A stretch of DNA of 64,000 bases, taken from NCBI GenBank assembly GCA_964030785.1, contig OZ034977.1:34863052-34927051 (forward strand), given 5' to 3'. This DNA comes from Siderastrea siderea (Eukaryota > Cnidaria > Anthozoa > Scleractinia > Rhizangiidae). The position numbers were made by a program, and so were the translations under genes. This document shows, piece after piece, positions 46,464-56,299 of the stretch (positions are counted from its first letter, which is position 1; the number at the start of each line of letters is the position of its first letter). Below the pieces are notes generated by a model. It saw nothing but the letters and a program-made list of their open reading frames with translations. It ran no database searches and was not told where the DNA came from.

Positions 46464-47693
46464 TTAGGCCCCCAAGTTCAGCACGTTTCCATTTCCCTGG
46501 TTGTGGTCACCAGACTGAGAAAGGCGTCCTCGACATTCAAGTGAAACATGGCCGAGCTCACCGCAATTCCAGCATCGAATCTCACGGCTCCCATCCCTTG
46601 AGTGCAACGCACTCCTTCTGCCAGACCCGCTAAAATATGTCATTTTCCTCACAAACTCTTGTAATAACTGCTTTTGCTCTTCTCGATCACGTTTAATTTC
46701 TTGTAAAATGTCAATGAACGTAGATTCAGTGCTTGTCCCTTGCTTTTTAACCACGTGGCTTGAAACAGCATACGCGGAATGACGATTTACGCAATTTCTT
46801 TGGCGCTCCGACACTTGAAAAGCTTCCAACTCAGTGGCGATATTAAGGGCTTCCTGCACCGTCCCCGGTCGACTGTGGACTATGTGCCATCGCATCTCCG
46901 AGTCCGTTATCACGTCAATGAAATGATCTTTGACCAGGACCTCTTGGATGGCCAATGATGCATTAGGATAAGCTTGTCGTACCAGTCTCCGTATCGCCTC
47001 TGCGAGTTCGGGAAGAGACTCATCCTTTCCTCCAGCACGATGTTTCAACTGTGTGCGAAAAAGTTGGGTTTGTCCATCGTTGCTAAACCTGGTTGACAAG
47101 GCTTCCGTGAGCGCCCGATAATTTCTCCTCGCGTAGCCATCCAAATCAGCGAGAATCGCTTGCGCCGACCCCTGCAAGCTCGCAGCGAGGTAGATGGCCT
47201 TGATCGCCTCATCCCAGCCGTTGAGATCTGCAATTAACTCAAACTGAACTCGGTAGTCATCCCATGCTGATTTCCCATCGAATGGCGCCGGGCTAATCAA
47301 TGGTTTCTCGGGAAAACGGCAATTCCGATCTCCTCTCTGATCAATTCCTGGTTCACAGGCGCGCACTTCCGTTTCCGGTTACCTTCCAGGCCCCGCGCGG
47401 CCTGTTGCCACATTATCTAGCCGCCATATTCTCTCATTGAGTTGGTCGATTTGTGCCTGTAATTTCTCGGCCATCCGCCGCTCCATCTCTTCACTATTTG
47501 CCAGGAGCCTCTGACCTAGTTCCTGAACTGAGGATATAAATGACGCCGGAGACTCACGACCGACTGAAGCCGAAAAATTCCCTTCCGGAGTCGCTGTGTT
47601 ATTGATGCCGAAATCGTCACAATATGCATCATGCGGATCCATCGCAAATGAGCCTGGTCGCAGTTCACTATAGCTCTCCTCTGCAGCTGCCAT
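46464..47693 (-). pseudogene. Gypsy gag with CCHC knuckle, one in-frame stop
   Basis: ATG at 47693 (MAAAEESYSELRPGSFAMDP). A coiled-coil-like stretch (RMAEKLQAQIDQLNERIWRL) follows, then the gag core (FDGKSAWDDYRVQFELIADL, YLAASLQGSAQAIL, GTVQEALNIATELEAFQVSE) and the nucleocapsid knuckle CWNCGELGHVSLEC (CX2CX4HX4C) at ~46550. It ends at the stop at 46464. TAA at ~47379 interrupts the otherwise open 410-codon frame. It forms the particle shell of an active element. Confidence 0.9.
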
Positions 47694-48027
47694 CCTAAAT
47701 CAACAATGTCACAATGTTCCTAACTAACTGCAACGGTCACCCAGCTCACGCCAGCAACCAAACTCACAAACTCTAAACTCAAGCTAACTACAACTCTACA
47801 GCTAAAATTCAAGCCTCGTGGAAGAAAACAAGCCTCCACAACAACAACAACTACTACTACTATTACTACAGGGTCCAGTACGACCCAGATCAACAGCAAC
47901 AAATTTAACTACGCAATGTCTCGTTGTGCAGCCCGCAAACAAGAACAACAGCCGCACTCAGCTGGACTCAAAACAACCAAAACAAACGATCTGACCTGAT
48001 TTTTGCTGACTTTGGCCGTGGCGATCC

Positions 48028-48045
48028 ACCCCGCTCCTGACACCA
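48028..48045 (-). promoter_or_regulatory. Primer binding site of the Gypsy element
   Basis: Two bases inside the 5' LTR, the - strand reads TGGTGTCAGGAGCGGGGT. Its complement ends ...CCTGACACCA, a tRNA 3' end (possibly tRNA-Leu; the exact tRNA is not established here). Confidence 0.8.
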
Positions 48046-48047
48046 AA

Positions 48048-48377
48048 TGTAACGAACGCTGCGTCGGTCGACGACCACAACAAATTCAGCTCTCAAATAA
48101 CCGTTTATTACTACACTCAGCGGCTCCTCTATAGTGCAAGATCAGCGCACCAAAAACCACCGTTACAACGTGTAAGTTCCTTTTATACCTAGTGTTGCGT
48201 GTATACTACATTGGTTATTCGCGATAAAACCGTCCTACAAAACTACGTTAATTATTTGTAATGTTAACAGTTCCTTGGAGCTTGTGCACAACACTTCTAA
48301 AATGACAATTTCGTTACGTTTCTTAACGGTTCGTTGCCGCTTGTGCAGAATAGCTCTAAAATAGCTGTTTCGTTACA
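48048..48377 (-). repeat. 5' LTR of the Gypsy element
   Basis: 330 bp, starts TGTAACGAACGCTGCG on the + strand and ends GTTTCGTTACA. The flanking bases ATAG are shared with the left side. Confidence 0.93.
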
Positions 48378-48395
48378 ATAGAAAGAAACTAGCCA

Positions 48396-49419
48396 TCATG
48401 AATCCAGATAAATATATAAACATAAGGTTTTCTTAGGCGTTGATTTATCTCGCTGTTTTGCACAGTTTAAGTTCGGAACAGGATTAATTCTCGGTCGCCG
48501 ACTCGGGGTTTTGCTATCAGAATCAGAGTCCGTTGAAAGATGTCTCTTACAACCTTGTACATGATGCTTAGTCTCCATAGCTTCCGAGCTCTCGCCACTG
48601 TCAATAATACTTGCGATTAGTTTATCTTTCTCATTACCATTACTAGACTCTCCATTCTCATGCACATTATTCTCTGGCACTGTATTTATATCAACATTTT
48701 CCATAATTATCATTTTCAGGCGTAGAAATCTCGGGGGTAACGGGCACAGGCGCATCATCAACTGGCGCACCATCTGCAGGCACTGCATCCCGATCTACTG
48801 CGGGCCCACGCTGCTCCTCTGCACGGTTATTTCTCTGATCATAATTATAAGACATATGTCAGCTTTCTTTACAAATACGGCAGATCACTTCAGGACATCG
48901 TTTCCTCGTATGGCCAGGCCCATGGCACTCACTGCAAACAGGTTGTTGGTTATTATGAATAATCCCGCACCACTCGCCACCAATACGCAATGAATACGGA
49001 ATAGATTTTTCCTCCAACAGCATTTTAACAAGCCTATTACCATTTTCCATACCAGCGAAAGCATGATCAGCTTTGTATTTCAGCCGGATAATACCTCCCT
49101 TGATCTCCCCATACTGACTCAGGACCTTTTTAACTTCGGCATCTTCAATGTAAGAGCGTAGATTCAAAATACTAACATTTGTGTATTGTCCATGCAGAGG
49201 ATGACAGCTAACATGGGTTTCTCCAACACCGAAGCCTTCCTCGATAAGTAACTCGGCATCCTGTCGATTCGCCAGCTCAATTAAAATTTCTCCATTTCCC
49301 AGATCCTGGAAAACTGTAACATTTGATTGAATTTCTCGGTCGATAGCTTCTTTTAACTCCCCCAGGGTCCTAAGATACGGCAATTTAAACGTGACACTAC
49401 GAGCTTTCCGGTCAGCCAT
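48396..49419 (-). pseudogene. LINE A copy 2 ORF1 (CCHC protein), one stop and one frameshift
   Basis: ATG at 49419 (MADRKARSVTFKLPYLRTLG). It is open through SYIEDAEVKKVLSQYGEIKG and FAGMENGNRLVKMLLEEKSI to the first knuckle CSECHGPGHTRKRC. The second knuckle is hit twice: GGA became TGA at ~48860, and its last Cys is Tyr (NYDQ). An inserted few bases near 48708 shift the Ser/acidic tail (NNVHENGESSNG, STDSDSDSKTPSRR). Where copy 1 has a stop at 24088, this copy has a Gln codon, so the two copies were damaged independently. Confidence 0.88.
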
Positions 49420-49590
49420 CTTGGCCTCTCGGATGAAACGCAAACTTGACTTCAAACAAACTGCTGAGCTCCGAAGTCGGTTAAATAAACCACTATGAAA
49501 ACAACTTGAAACCTTGTGACCCAATTCGAACTAAATTCGGATCTTGAACACCAAGAAAAACCACAGATTTAAACTCGATACACGCAGGGC

Positions 49591-49629
49591 ACGAGAACCG
49601 GTTTTGTTCCCTGTGGTGGGGTCGTAGAC
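49591..49629 (-). rRNA. 5' part of the 5S rRNA gene split by LINE A copy 2
   Basis: On the - strand GTCTACGACCCCACCACAGG, then GAACAAAACCGGTTCTCGT. Together with 39735-39829 and minus the duplicated 12 bases this makes ~121 nt, the size of one 5S rRNA. Confidence 0.92.
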
Positions 49630-50153
49630 GAGAGAAATGGGCTAAAAATTTAACTTTTGTAGGGACCTGTAAACGAGGCATTTAGCTGTTTCCTCTAGTC
49701 TGTACTGTCAAAGCTGTCCACCTGCGAGGTAGCATTGATAGGGGGATAAAAAAGACAGCAATTCTCGTGCGAAACTCGCAGAGAACTCCAAAACAACATC
49801 ATATGCGTACCTTTTAATTTTGCCTCGTTTTCGTGTAACTGTCTCAGCTCATTGTATCGCACCGGAAATTCCTAACGTTGTGCAGGTGTCTTGATTGTCC
49901 GTGTATGGTGGTTCTCCTAACCTACCATACCTCGCACCTACAAACACAATGATTTTTCCTCTCCAGCACCCACCCTCCTGGGTCCACTTTGCATGCCGGG
50001 AAGCGACAGTATTCTGACCACCATATCTCGAAGATGGAGGAAAGAAACCACCCTGCTTGCAGACAACCTACTCGGCATCGCTTAGATCTAATTGGCCTGT
50101 GATTGTCTTTCGCGCGAGAAGCATTCAACACATCACAATAGAATCTTGTCAAG
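49630..50153. other. 5S upstream flank and probable 5' UTR of LINE G
   Basis: The first ~50 bp are 5S upstream spacer (compare AAATGCCTC before the 5S start in copy 1 at ~23760). The rest leads into the LINE G start codon at 50154. I cannot place the LINE G 5' end or identify its target. Confidence 0.4.
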
Positions 50154-51521
50154 ATGGAGAACAATGCAGAAAATCAGCGCCCTCAAGCCTCTGGGGAGAC
50201 CTCATCAACACCCGTCGTCATTGATGATGACACGCCCAGAGATGCTGAGCCGGTACCAAAGGTGTTGCTTGACATGTACGACAATGGTGCGAAATTTTCT
50301 CGAGTACCTGAATTTACATGGTCGTTGAAAAAGGATGAAAAATCGGCTAAACTTAGAAAGGAACTTTCTGTTTCTTTCTCCGTCGACACTGTGGTTTCAA
50401 CGCAAGAGATTCTCTTTGGCTTTGACGCCGCCGGTATTAACATCGATTCAGTGTCATCAGTTCAGCGACGAGCATCAAATAACACGTGGGCTGTGGTGTT
50501 CAAATCGCCTGAAGCGAAGAATGCCGCTCTCGGTGTTAGCAGCGTTTCCATTGCTGGCTGTACTGTGTTTTTGGGAGATTGCGAGAATCGCGTTCAAATT
50601 GTCAAGATTTATGAAGCGCCCCCAGAGATGCCGGACACGGTTATCATCGGTCGCTTGTTTAGGTATGGAAAGGTGTTTTTTTTTTGTCGCGACAAAGTGG
50701 CCGACTATATCTACAATGGAATTCGTACCACCAGAATGCGAGTAAATAAGATCATTCCATCATCTCTGTACATCGCTGGCGAGCCGCTTAGGATATGGTA
50801 TCCTACGCAGCCGAAAATGTGCCGCCGGTGCTGTGCGGAAGACCATCTCGTTAAAGAGTACCGATCGGTCAGGTGTTTCAACTGCGAAACGCCTGGCCAT
50901 ATGTCGGATGAGTGCCCGTCGCCGCCGCTTTGTTCGATCTGCCTCGAAGAGGATCATGCTGCTATCTCGTGTCCATTCCTGCTGTTCAGTGCGAATGTTG
51001 ATGAAAATCCCGGCAATGCGTCTTACGCTGATGTTGCGAGGACTATGACGCGGAAGACCGATGGTGCGTCCTCGTACGCTAGCATGGCCTCGCGTTCCCC
51101 GGAACAGGTTGAGGCCATAAAGGCGGCGAGGGTGGCTAGCGGCTCTGGTCCGGCTTCGCGTACACCGGCTAAGACGGCAGACTCCGACAAGAAACAACCG
51201 AAGCCAACGCCGAAACATTCGCAGAAACCCTCGTCACAGAAATCATCTAAGTCGTCAAAGAGTCAACAGCAGAAGGAGAAGGAAGGTGAATCCGATAGTG
51301 GGGGCGAGTGCGAGCGGGAGCACTCTAAGTGCGACCGTGACCATGATCGCGACAAGCGCCGTGAGCGTCACCATTCTGGCGATAGTTGCAGGGAGCGCGA
51401 TCGCTCTGACTATCGACGGAAAGAGAAGAGCAGAGATTATCAATCTTCAGATGACGAATACGACGATGAAAGCGACATGGAGTGGATGCAGGTTAAGCGC
51501 AAAAACCGATCGAGACGTTAG
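50154..51521 (+). CDS. LINE G ORF1 protein, 455 aa, three zinc knuckles
   Basis: An uninterrupted frame from ATG 50154. An N-terminal ~150 residues resemble the nucleic-acid-binding part of Tx1-type ORF1 (LSVSFSVDTVVSTQEILFGF, WAVVFKSPEAKNAALG). Three knuckles lie at residues ~224-279: CRRCCAEDHLVKEY (last Cys replaced by Tyr), CFNCETPGHMSDEC and CSICLEEDHAAISC. A long charged tail (Ser/Lys runs, REHSKCDRDHDRDKRRERHH) resembles SR/RD-rich splicing factors and may serve RNA binding or nuclear localisation. Presumed function: RNA-binding partner of ORF2 in the LINE RNP. Confidence 0.88.
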   Translation: MENNAENQRPQASGETSSTPVVIDDDTPRDAEPVPKVLLDMYDNGAKFSRVPEFTWSLKKDEKSAKLRKELSVSFSVDTVVSTQEILFGFDAAGINIDSVSSVQRRASNNTWAVVFKSPEAKNAALGVSSVSIAGCTVFLGDCENRVQIVKIYEAPPEMPDTVIIGRLFRYGKVFFFCRDKVADYIYNGIRTTRMRVNKIIPSSLYIAGEPLRIWYPTQPKMCRRCCAEDHLVKEYRSVRCFNCETPGHMSDECPSPPLCSICLEEDHAAISCPFLLFSANVDENPGNASYADVARTMTRKTDGASSYASMASRSPEQVEAIKAARVASGSGPASRTPAKTADSDKKQPKPTPKHSQKPSSQKSSKSSKSQQQKEKEGESDSGGECEREHSKCDRDHDRDKRRERHHSGDSCRERDRSDYRRKEKSRDYQSSDDEYDDESDMEWMQVKRKNRSRR

Positions 51522-54500
51522 TATTACCAGTGTCTCTTAAGATTTTATCAATTAAAGTTAGGGGTCTTGGCACCCCCGCTAAATGCAGTCTTGTTTTACG
51601 TGAATTAGAACGATTGCACTATGATCTCTTTTATTACAGGAGACACATGTTTCCTATAAGAAACAAGCCGATCATATTCTGCGCATTTGGCCCGGTGAGT
51701 ATTTTTTGGTCTTTTGGCAGAGGCAAATCCGCTGGCGTGGCGTTATTTGTCTCTCCCAGATTTTCCGGTAAAATCTCTCGATTTTTATTTGATTCCGATG
51801 GAAGAGTTTTCAGTGCATTGGTAATACCAGCGTCTCGTAGTTTTAATGTTGTCAATGTTTATGCTCCAAACACTGTCTCTGAGCCCAGAACCTTTTTGAG
51901 AATTTACATAATTATTTTATATCCCAAGGTGATCTCATTGTTGCCGGTGATTTTAATTGTGAAATTATGAATATATGAAATCCATATATTTGAACTGTGG
52001 AATGAAGAAATAAATGTAAAGAAGATCCTCACAGTTATTAACGCAACTTATGCAGTTGCAAAAAGAAAGCCTGAAAATAAAGTCAGGCTTGCCGGGATTT
52101 TAATTGTGTTGATAACGTGTTCGATCGTTTACATTTTGCCGATTCATCTTTACCCGATAAAAAGCACTTACACGCGCTTTTGTCGGACTCTTCTTTGATT
52201 GATATTTGGCGTAAAAAAAATCCACGAGGGACTTCGTTTATTTGGTCAAATGCTTATTCCCAGGTTTCTCGTTTAGATCGTTTTTTGATTTCTTCTGGTT
52301 TGTTTAAAAGTGTATCCTCAAACAAGGTTTTGCCGTGTGCTTTTTCCGATCATGATTTTGTTGATCTGATTTGGAAGTTCAATTCGGCTCTTTTGTCTGA
52401 TGTTAATTTCAGGCGTTTTATTTCGTCTGTTATTGACTATGAAAAGGGCCGAATTGCTAATTTTGACTCTCTCGGGGCTTGGTGGGATAATTTGAAACTT
52501 GCCATTCGCATGTCCTACATTGATTTTTCTACGCGTAAACACAAGTCAATTAATCGTGAACGTAATCTTTTGACTAGACAGTTGATCGCGGCCAAAAATG
52601 CTTTTCATGCCGGGGATGAGTCTGTAATTTCCGAAATTAAGAATCTTGAAAGGGCCCTCTGCCTCTCCCATTTTGCGAGAGGCAGAGGGCGTTAAAATCT
52701 GATCGTGTGCCAAGTGAATCGAGGAGGGAGAAAAACCTCGGTATTTCTTCCGACTCGAAAAGGGCTGAGAAAAATTCGTTTGATTGTTTACTTGATGAAA
52801 ATGCATCCGAGCGGACTTCGCAACCTGAACTAGAAGATATTCTTGTTACTTTTTATAAGGATCTGTTTGCTAACGACTCCCTTGACATGCAGATCCAAAC
52901 CGAGTTAATTGATGATTCAGAATTTTCTTTGACGGATTTAGAGCGTGAAAAATGTGAAGGTTTGTTTACAAAGGACGAACTTTTCTCTGCTCTGAAAGGC
53001 CTTCATACTGGCAAATCGCCTGGTTCTGACGGCCTCCCAACTGAATTTTTTCTCGCTTTTTGGGACGAATTAGGCGATTTCCTCGTTCTAGTTTTGAACG
53101 AGCGATATCGCCTCGGTGTCCTCACTGATAACCAGCGCGAAGGTCTTTTGCACTTGCTATACAAGAAGGACGATAAGCGATTGCCGAAAAATTGGCGCCC
53201 AATTTCTCTATTGAATACAGATTATAAGCTGGCATCCAAAGTTAACACTGAACGTTTGAAACTGGTAACGAGCTCTATTGTTCACCAGGATCAAACGTGC
53301 GGCGTAGTGGGAAGATCTATTTCTTCCAATTTGCACCCAATTCGGGATACTTTAGACATGATTGACAAAACTGATGAAACCGGTATTCTCGTGACTTTAG
53401 ACCAGGAAAAGGCCTGCGATCGCGTAGATCATGAATTTTTAATGCGGACTCTGGCCAAATTTGGCTTTGGTCCGTCTTTCTGTCGCTGGGTTAGCATTTT
53501 CTATAACGACGTTTTTTTCTCGTATCATTTGCAATGGTTATCTTTCTGCTCCGGTTTTTCTTCAAAGAGGCGTGAGACAGGGGTGCCCCCTGTCCCCTCT
53601 TTTAAACGTACTGGTTTCTGACGTTTTGTCCACTCAGATTAGAAAATGTAAAGAAATTGAAGGCTTCCAGCTCCCCGGAGCTGGCGGTCTTCAATTTAAG
53701 ATTTCCCAGTACGCCGATGATGCCACTAATTTTGTTAAAAACGAACGTCCCCTTTGCCACCTTTTGCGCGTGGTACACAAGTACGAGCAGGGGTCTGGCG
53801 CCAAGCTCAACACCTCCAAGTCAGAAGCTATGTGGTTTGGTAGGTGGCGAACGAATTGTGCCTCGCCCTTCGGTCTTAATTGGGTTTCCTAAGTTAAGAT
53901 TTTAGGGGTCTATTTTTCTAATGGTTTAATTTCTGTTGAGCCTGATAATTGGAAGGCTAGACTAGGCAAATTACAATCAGTTTTAAATCTGTGGAAACGA
54001 AGGGAGCTTTCGTTTTTAGGTCGCGCTATGATAGTGAATGTATTGGGCGCAAGCCGCTTTTGGCACACTGCCAAAATTCTCGCCCCCCCTCCCTCAGTGG
54101 GTCGTCGATTCCTACAACCGTATCGTTTTGGCCGTTTATCTGGAAAGGTAAGATGGAAAATGTCAGTCGGCAGCGTTCTTGCGCGCCCCTTCGTTGCGGT
54201 GGCCTCAACGTTGTCGACTTTCGTACCAAATGTGCTAGTCTTCGCTTGTCTAGTTTTTCCAGCTTACGCGATAATTTTGGCAGTCAAAAGGGCACTTTTT
54301 AGCGTGTTATTTTATCGGGAATCGCCTTATGAAGCTTGAAACGCGATTTGACTTCTGTTTCTAATCTCTCTCCTGTTTCTTCTGAACCTTTTTTGTATTA
54401 CCATAAGTGTCTTTCTCTGTTTCAACAATTCTTTGAGAGCATGGTGCATTACCCGATGATCTTTCCTGTAATAATACCTATACTCTTTTGTTTTCGGTTC

Positions 54501-54990
54501 CTAGCGCTGCACCGGGGTGGGCTACTTTCTGGGAGTCTGTTGTCGGTCGTCCCATTAATCGGTGGGCCTCGGTGTGGCGTAAGTCTAGAGTCAAGATTAT
54601 TGAGAATAAGAAAAATGATTTATTGTGGCTTTTGTTACACCGTGTAGTTCGAGTTCGATATAACCTCAAAAATTGGGGTTATATCGACTCTGATAAGTGT
54701 GCATCATGTTCTTGGGTTGAAACTGCGAAACATTGTTTTATTGAATGCCCCAGAATTGTTCGGGTTTGGGATTTTTCGCGCCTTTTCTTTCCCGCCTTTT
54801 GGGTTCTCCCTTTTCTTTTTCTTTCTCGTCTGTTCTCTTCCCTCTTTCTATGTCTCAGTCCTCCCCTCGGTTACTTTCATTCCGTTATCTTATAGCGTCC
54901 ATCCTTTACTATATTTGGCAAACCCGTAACTCCACTACTTTCAGAAATTCTCACTTGACATCCCGGGCCATTGTTGATCTAATTATTAGT
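51522..54990 (+). pseudogene. LINE G ORF2: endonuclease and RT with frameshifts
   Basis: No ATG is seen at the start. The frame opens after ORF1's TAG with KILSIKVRGLGTPAKCSLVL. The endonuclease region shows NVVNVYAPNTVS and, after a 134-bp insertion, the GDFN motif is split at 51950/52100. RT: SPGSDGLPTEFFLAFWDELG, NWRPISLLNTDYKLASKV, TLDQEKACDRVDHEFLMRTL, catalytic QYADDATNF (~53705) and AKLNTSKSEAMWFGRW. The C-terminal region is CASCSWVETAKHCFIECPR (~54700). Frameshifts lie near 52690, 53600, 54060-54300 and 54480, with a stop at 53890. It does not encode an active protein. Confidence 0.85.
51962..52095 (-). mobile_element. Short SINE-like insertion in LINE G
   Basis: A 134-bp insert flanked by the 13-bp direct repeat GATTTTAATTGTG (51949-51961 and 52096-52108). 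Removing it restores the endonuclease GDFN reading. It contains GAACTGTGGAATGAAGAAAT and ends in CAGGCTTGCCGG. The latter resembles the start of a tRNA-like head in reverse, so it may be a truncated tRNA-derived SINE. The family was not confirmed. Confidence 0.75.
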
Positions 54991-54993
54991 TCT

Positions 54994-55126
54994 TATTAAC
55001 CGAGCGGGAGGTCTGTATGGGAGAATCTTGACCGAGGTCGCCAGTACAGACCGAACGCAGTGAGGTGTGTACCAGCGACCGAGGTCAAGATTCTTCCATA
55101 CAGACCGACCTAGCTCGGTTAATAAG
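54994..55126. repeat. Fold-back repeat (MITE) at the end of LINE G
   Basis: The left arm TTATTAACCGAGCGGGAGGT with TGACCGAGGTCGC, and the right arm GCGACCGAGGTCA with GACCTAGCTCGGTTAATAAG, are near reverse complements of ~50 bp each. Confidence 0.75.
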
Positions 55127-56299
55127 ATGTTTATTATATGGCCAAACAAGAAATCAAAAGGACAAAAAATAAACATTTATTTTTTTTCCCTGCGCGGGCT
55201 CAAGCATTTAGCTGGCTTACTTCTGTCACTAGTCTCCAGTCCAAACGGGACAAAAGTCCAGCTTTGTACAGACTTCGTCAATGAACGAAGACAAAATAAC
55301 CGTTCTTTTTCATATGGGCTCAGTGAAAAAGCTTGTGGTTAAACAACAATTTATGGAAAGTGACCAAAGGTGCAACGAATTTTAATCGATCGATCAGCGA
55401 TCAGTTCTCATTTAGCCTTGCGATCTTCGACTGATCACCACAAAAAACGTTGCTGTTGAATGTGCAGCCTTCGAACTTGTCACTATGCGCTCCGGCAAAA
55501 ATTGCCTGAGACTGGATTTGTTGGACTGTGAAGACATTTTGATGTGTTGTAGTGGAAGCACTGACTTGGTTTTCTTCGGACTGAGCGGATGTACCTGGCC
55601 CACGATTCAAGACAGGAGACATTTATCGCTGTCGCTTCAGAGATGCTGACTGTAGCTGTCGAGGGTTTTCAAATTTTTATCACCGCTATAAGCTGTGCAA
55701 CGAATTTTGGCTGAACGTCTGCTTCGAGGAGCCGTCCAACACTGGTCCTCCTAACGGAGTGTTTAGAAACCTTCTTCTTGTTTGTGTCATCGAGTTTGGC
55801 TTAATGTATACACGGTTCGTACTCGGTGTCATCTTGTTTTGGGAACGGAGATGAAAAATTTGGACAAAAGAAGGACGAGCTCTTTGGCAGGTATGTTTAC
55901 AATTCACGCTCTAGACTCTTTCCGTAACTCACAAAATTTGCTCTTAGTTTTGTACTGAGTGTTTCTGGATTTCTGTGCTTGCAAAAGCTTCTCAATTTCG
56001 ACTTCATCTTCGCGCGTAGCTTCCTCGGCTGAACTCAAATTTGCCAACGTTTGCTTATTCTCTTTACTTGCTAAATTTCCTCGCTGTCTACTGTTTCTTC
56101 CATTTAGTATTACTAACAGGAACAAGCCAATTTGTTTGTACTTTTTTGTTTGTAACTTTTTGAGGGCAAATGTTAGAACAACATCGGTCTAGATGCCGGT
56201 CTAGATGGGAAAATCTAGACCGCGGTCAACATCGATTTTAGCCAATCAAATTCTTCTATTTGGTTGCTTCCAGTCCTTTTGAGACACGGACATATAATA
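55127..56299. other. Unclassified repeat-like DNA
   Basis: No recognisable protein domain. Near the right end (56180-56230) the motifs GGTCTAGATGCCGGTCTAGA and TCTAGACCGCGGTCAACAT echo the fold-back repeat at 54994. The whole 1.3 kb could therefore be one DNA transposon whose inner part has no identifiable transposase. Confidence 0.35.

Larger units (their letters stand above)
43822..48377 (-). mobile_element. Ty3/Gypsy LTR retrotransposon lacking protease and RT, carrying a cold-shock-domain fragment
   Basis: Two 330-bp LTRs (43822-44151 and 48048-48377), both TGTAAC...GTTACA. Element order on the - strand: 5' LTR, primer binding site, gag, ~210 bp with a Y-box-like segment, RNase H, integrase, polypurine tract, 3' LTR. 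The target duplication is ATAG. The same place in LINE A copy 1 (~25030) shows the uninterrupted sequence, which confirms the ends. The LTRs differ at only a handful of bases by eye, so the insertion is fairly young. Confidence 0.93.
39829..49590 (-). mobile_element. LINE A copy 2, full-length Tx1-like element inside a 5S rRNA gene (contains a Gypsy insertion)
   Basis: On the - strand it starts GCCCTGCGTGTATCG at 49590, right after the 5S 5' part, and ends in an A-run at 39830 against the 5S 3' part. The duplicated target is ACCGGTTCTCGT or a few bases longer because of the A-run. Without the 4.56-kb Gypsy element at 43822-48377 it is about 5.2 kb with 5' UTR, ORF1, ORF2 and 3' UTR. It behaves like the known 5S-specific Mutsu elements. 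Confidence 0.92.
50154..54993 (+). mobile_element. LINE G: Tx1/L1-like element with intact ORF1, broken ORF2
   Basis: ORF1 (50154-51521), ORF2 (about 51530-54990), cut at its 3' end by the fold-back repeat at 54994. The domain order (CCHC ORF1, AP endonuclease, RT, C-terminal zinc-binding region) and the peptide style match LINE F. The start of the mobile unit lies somewhere in 49680-50153. Confidence 0.85.

Noticed and set aside
49680..50153. Small-RNA target junction for LINE G
   Set aside because: I looked for U1, U2, 5S or tRNA sequence before ORF1 and found none, so no target specificity is claimed for LINE G.
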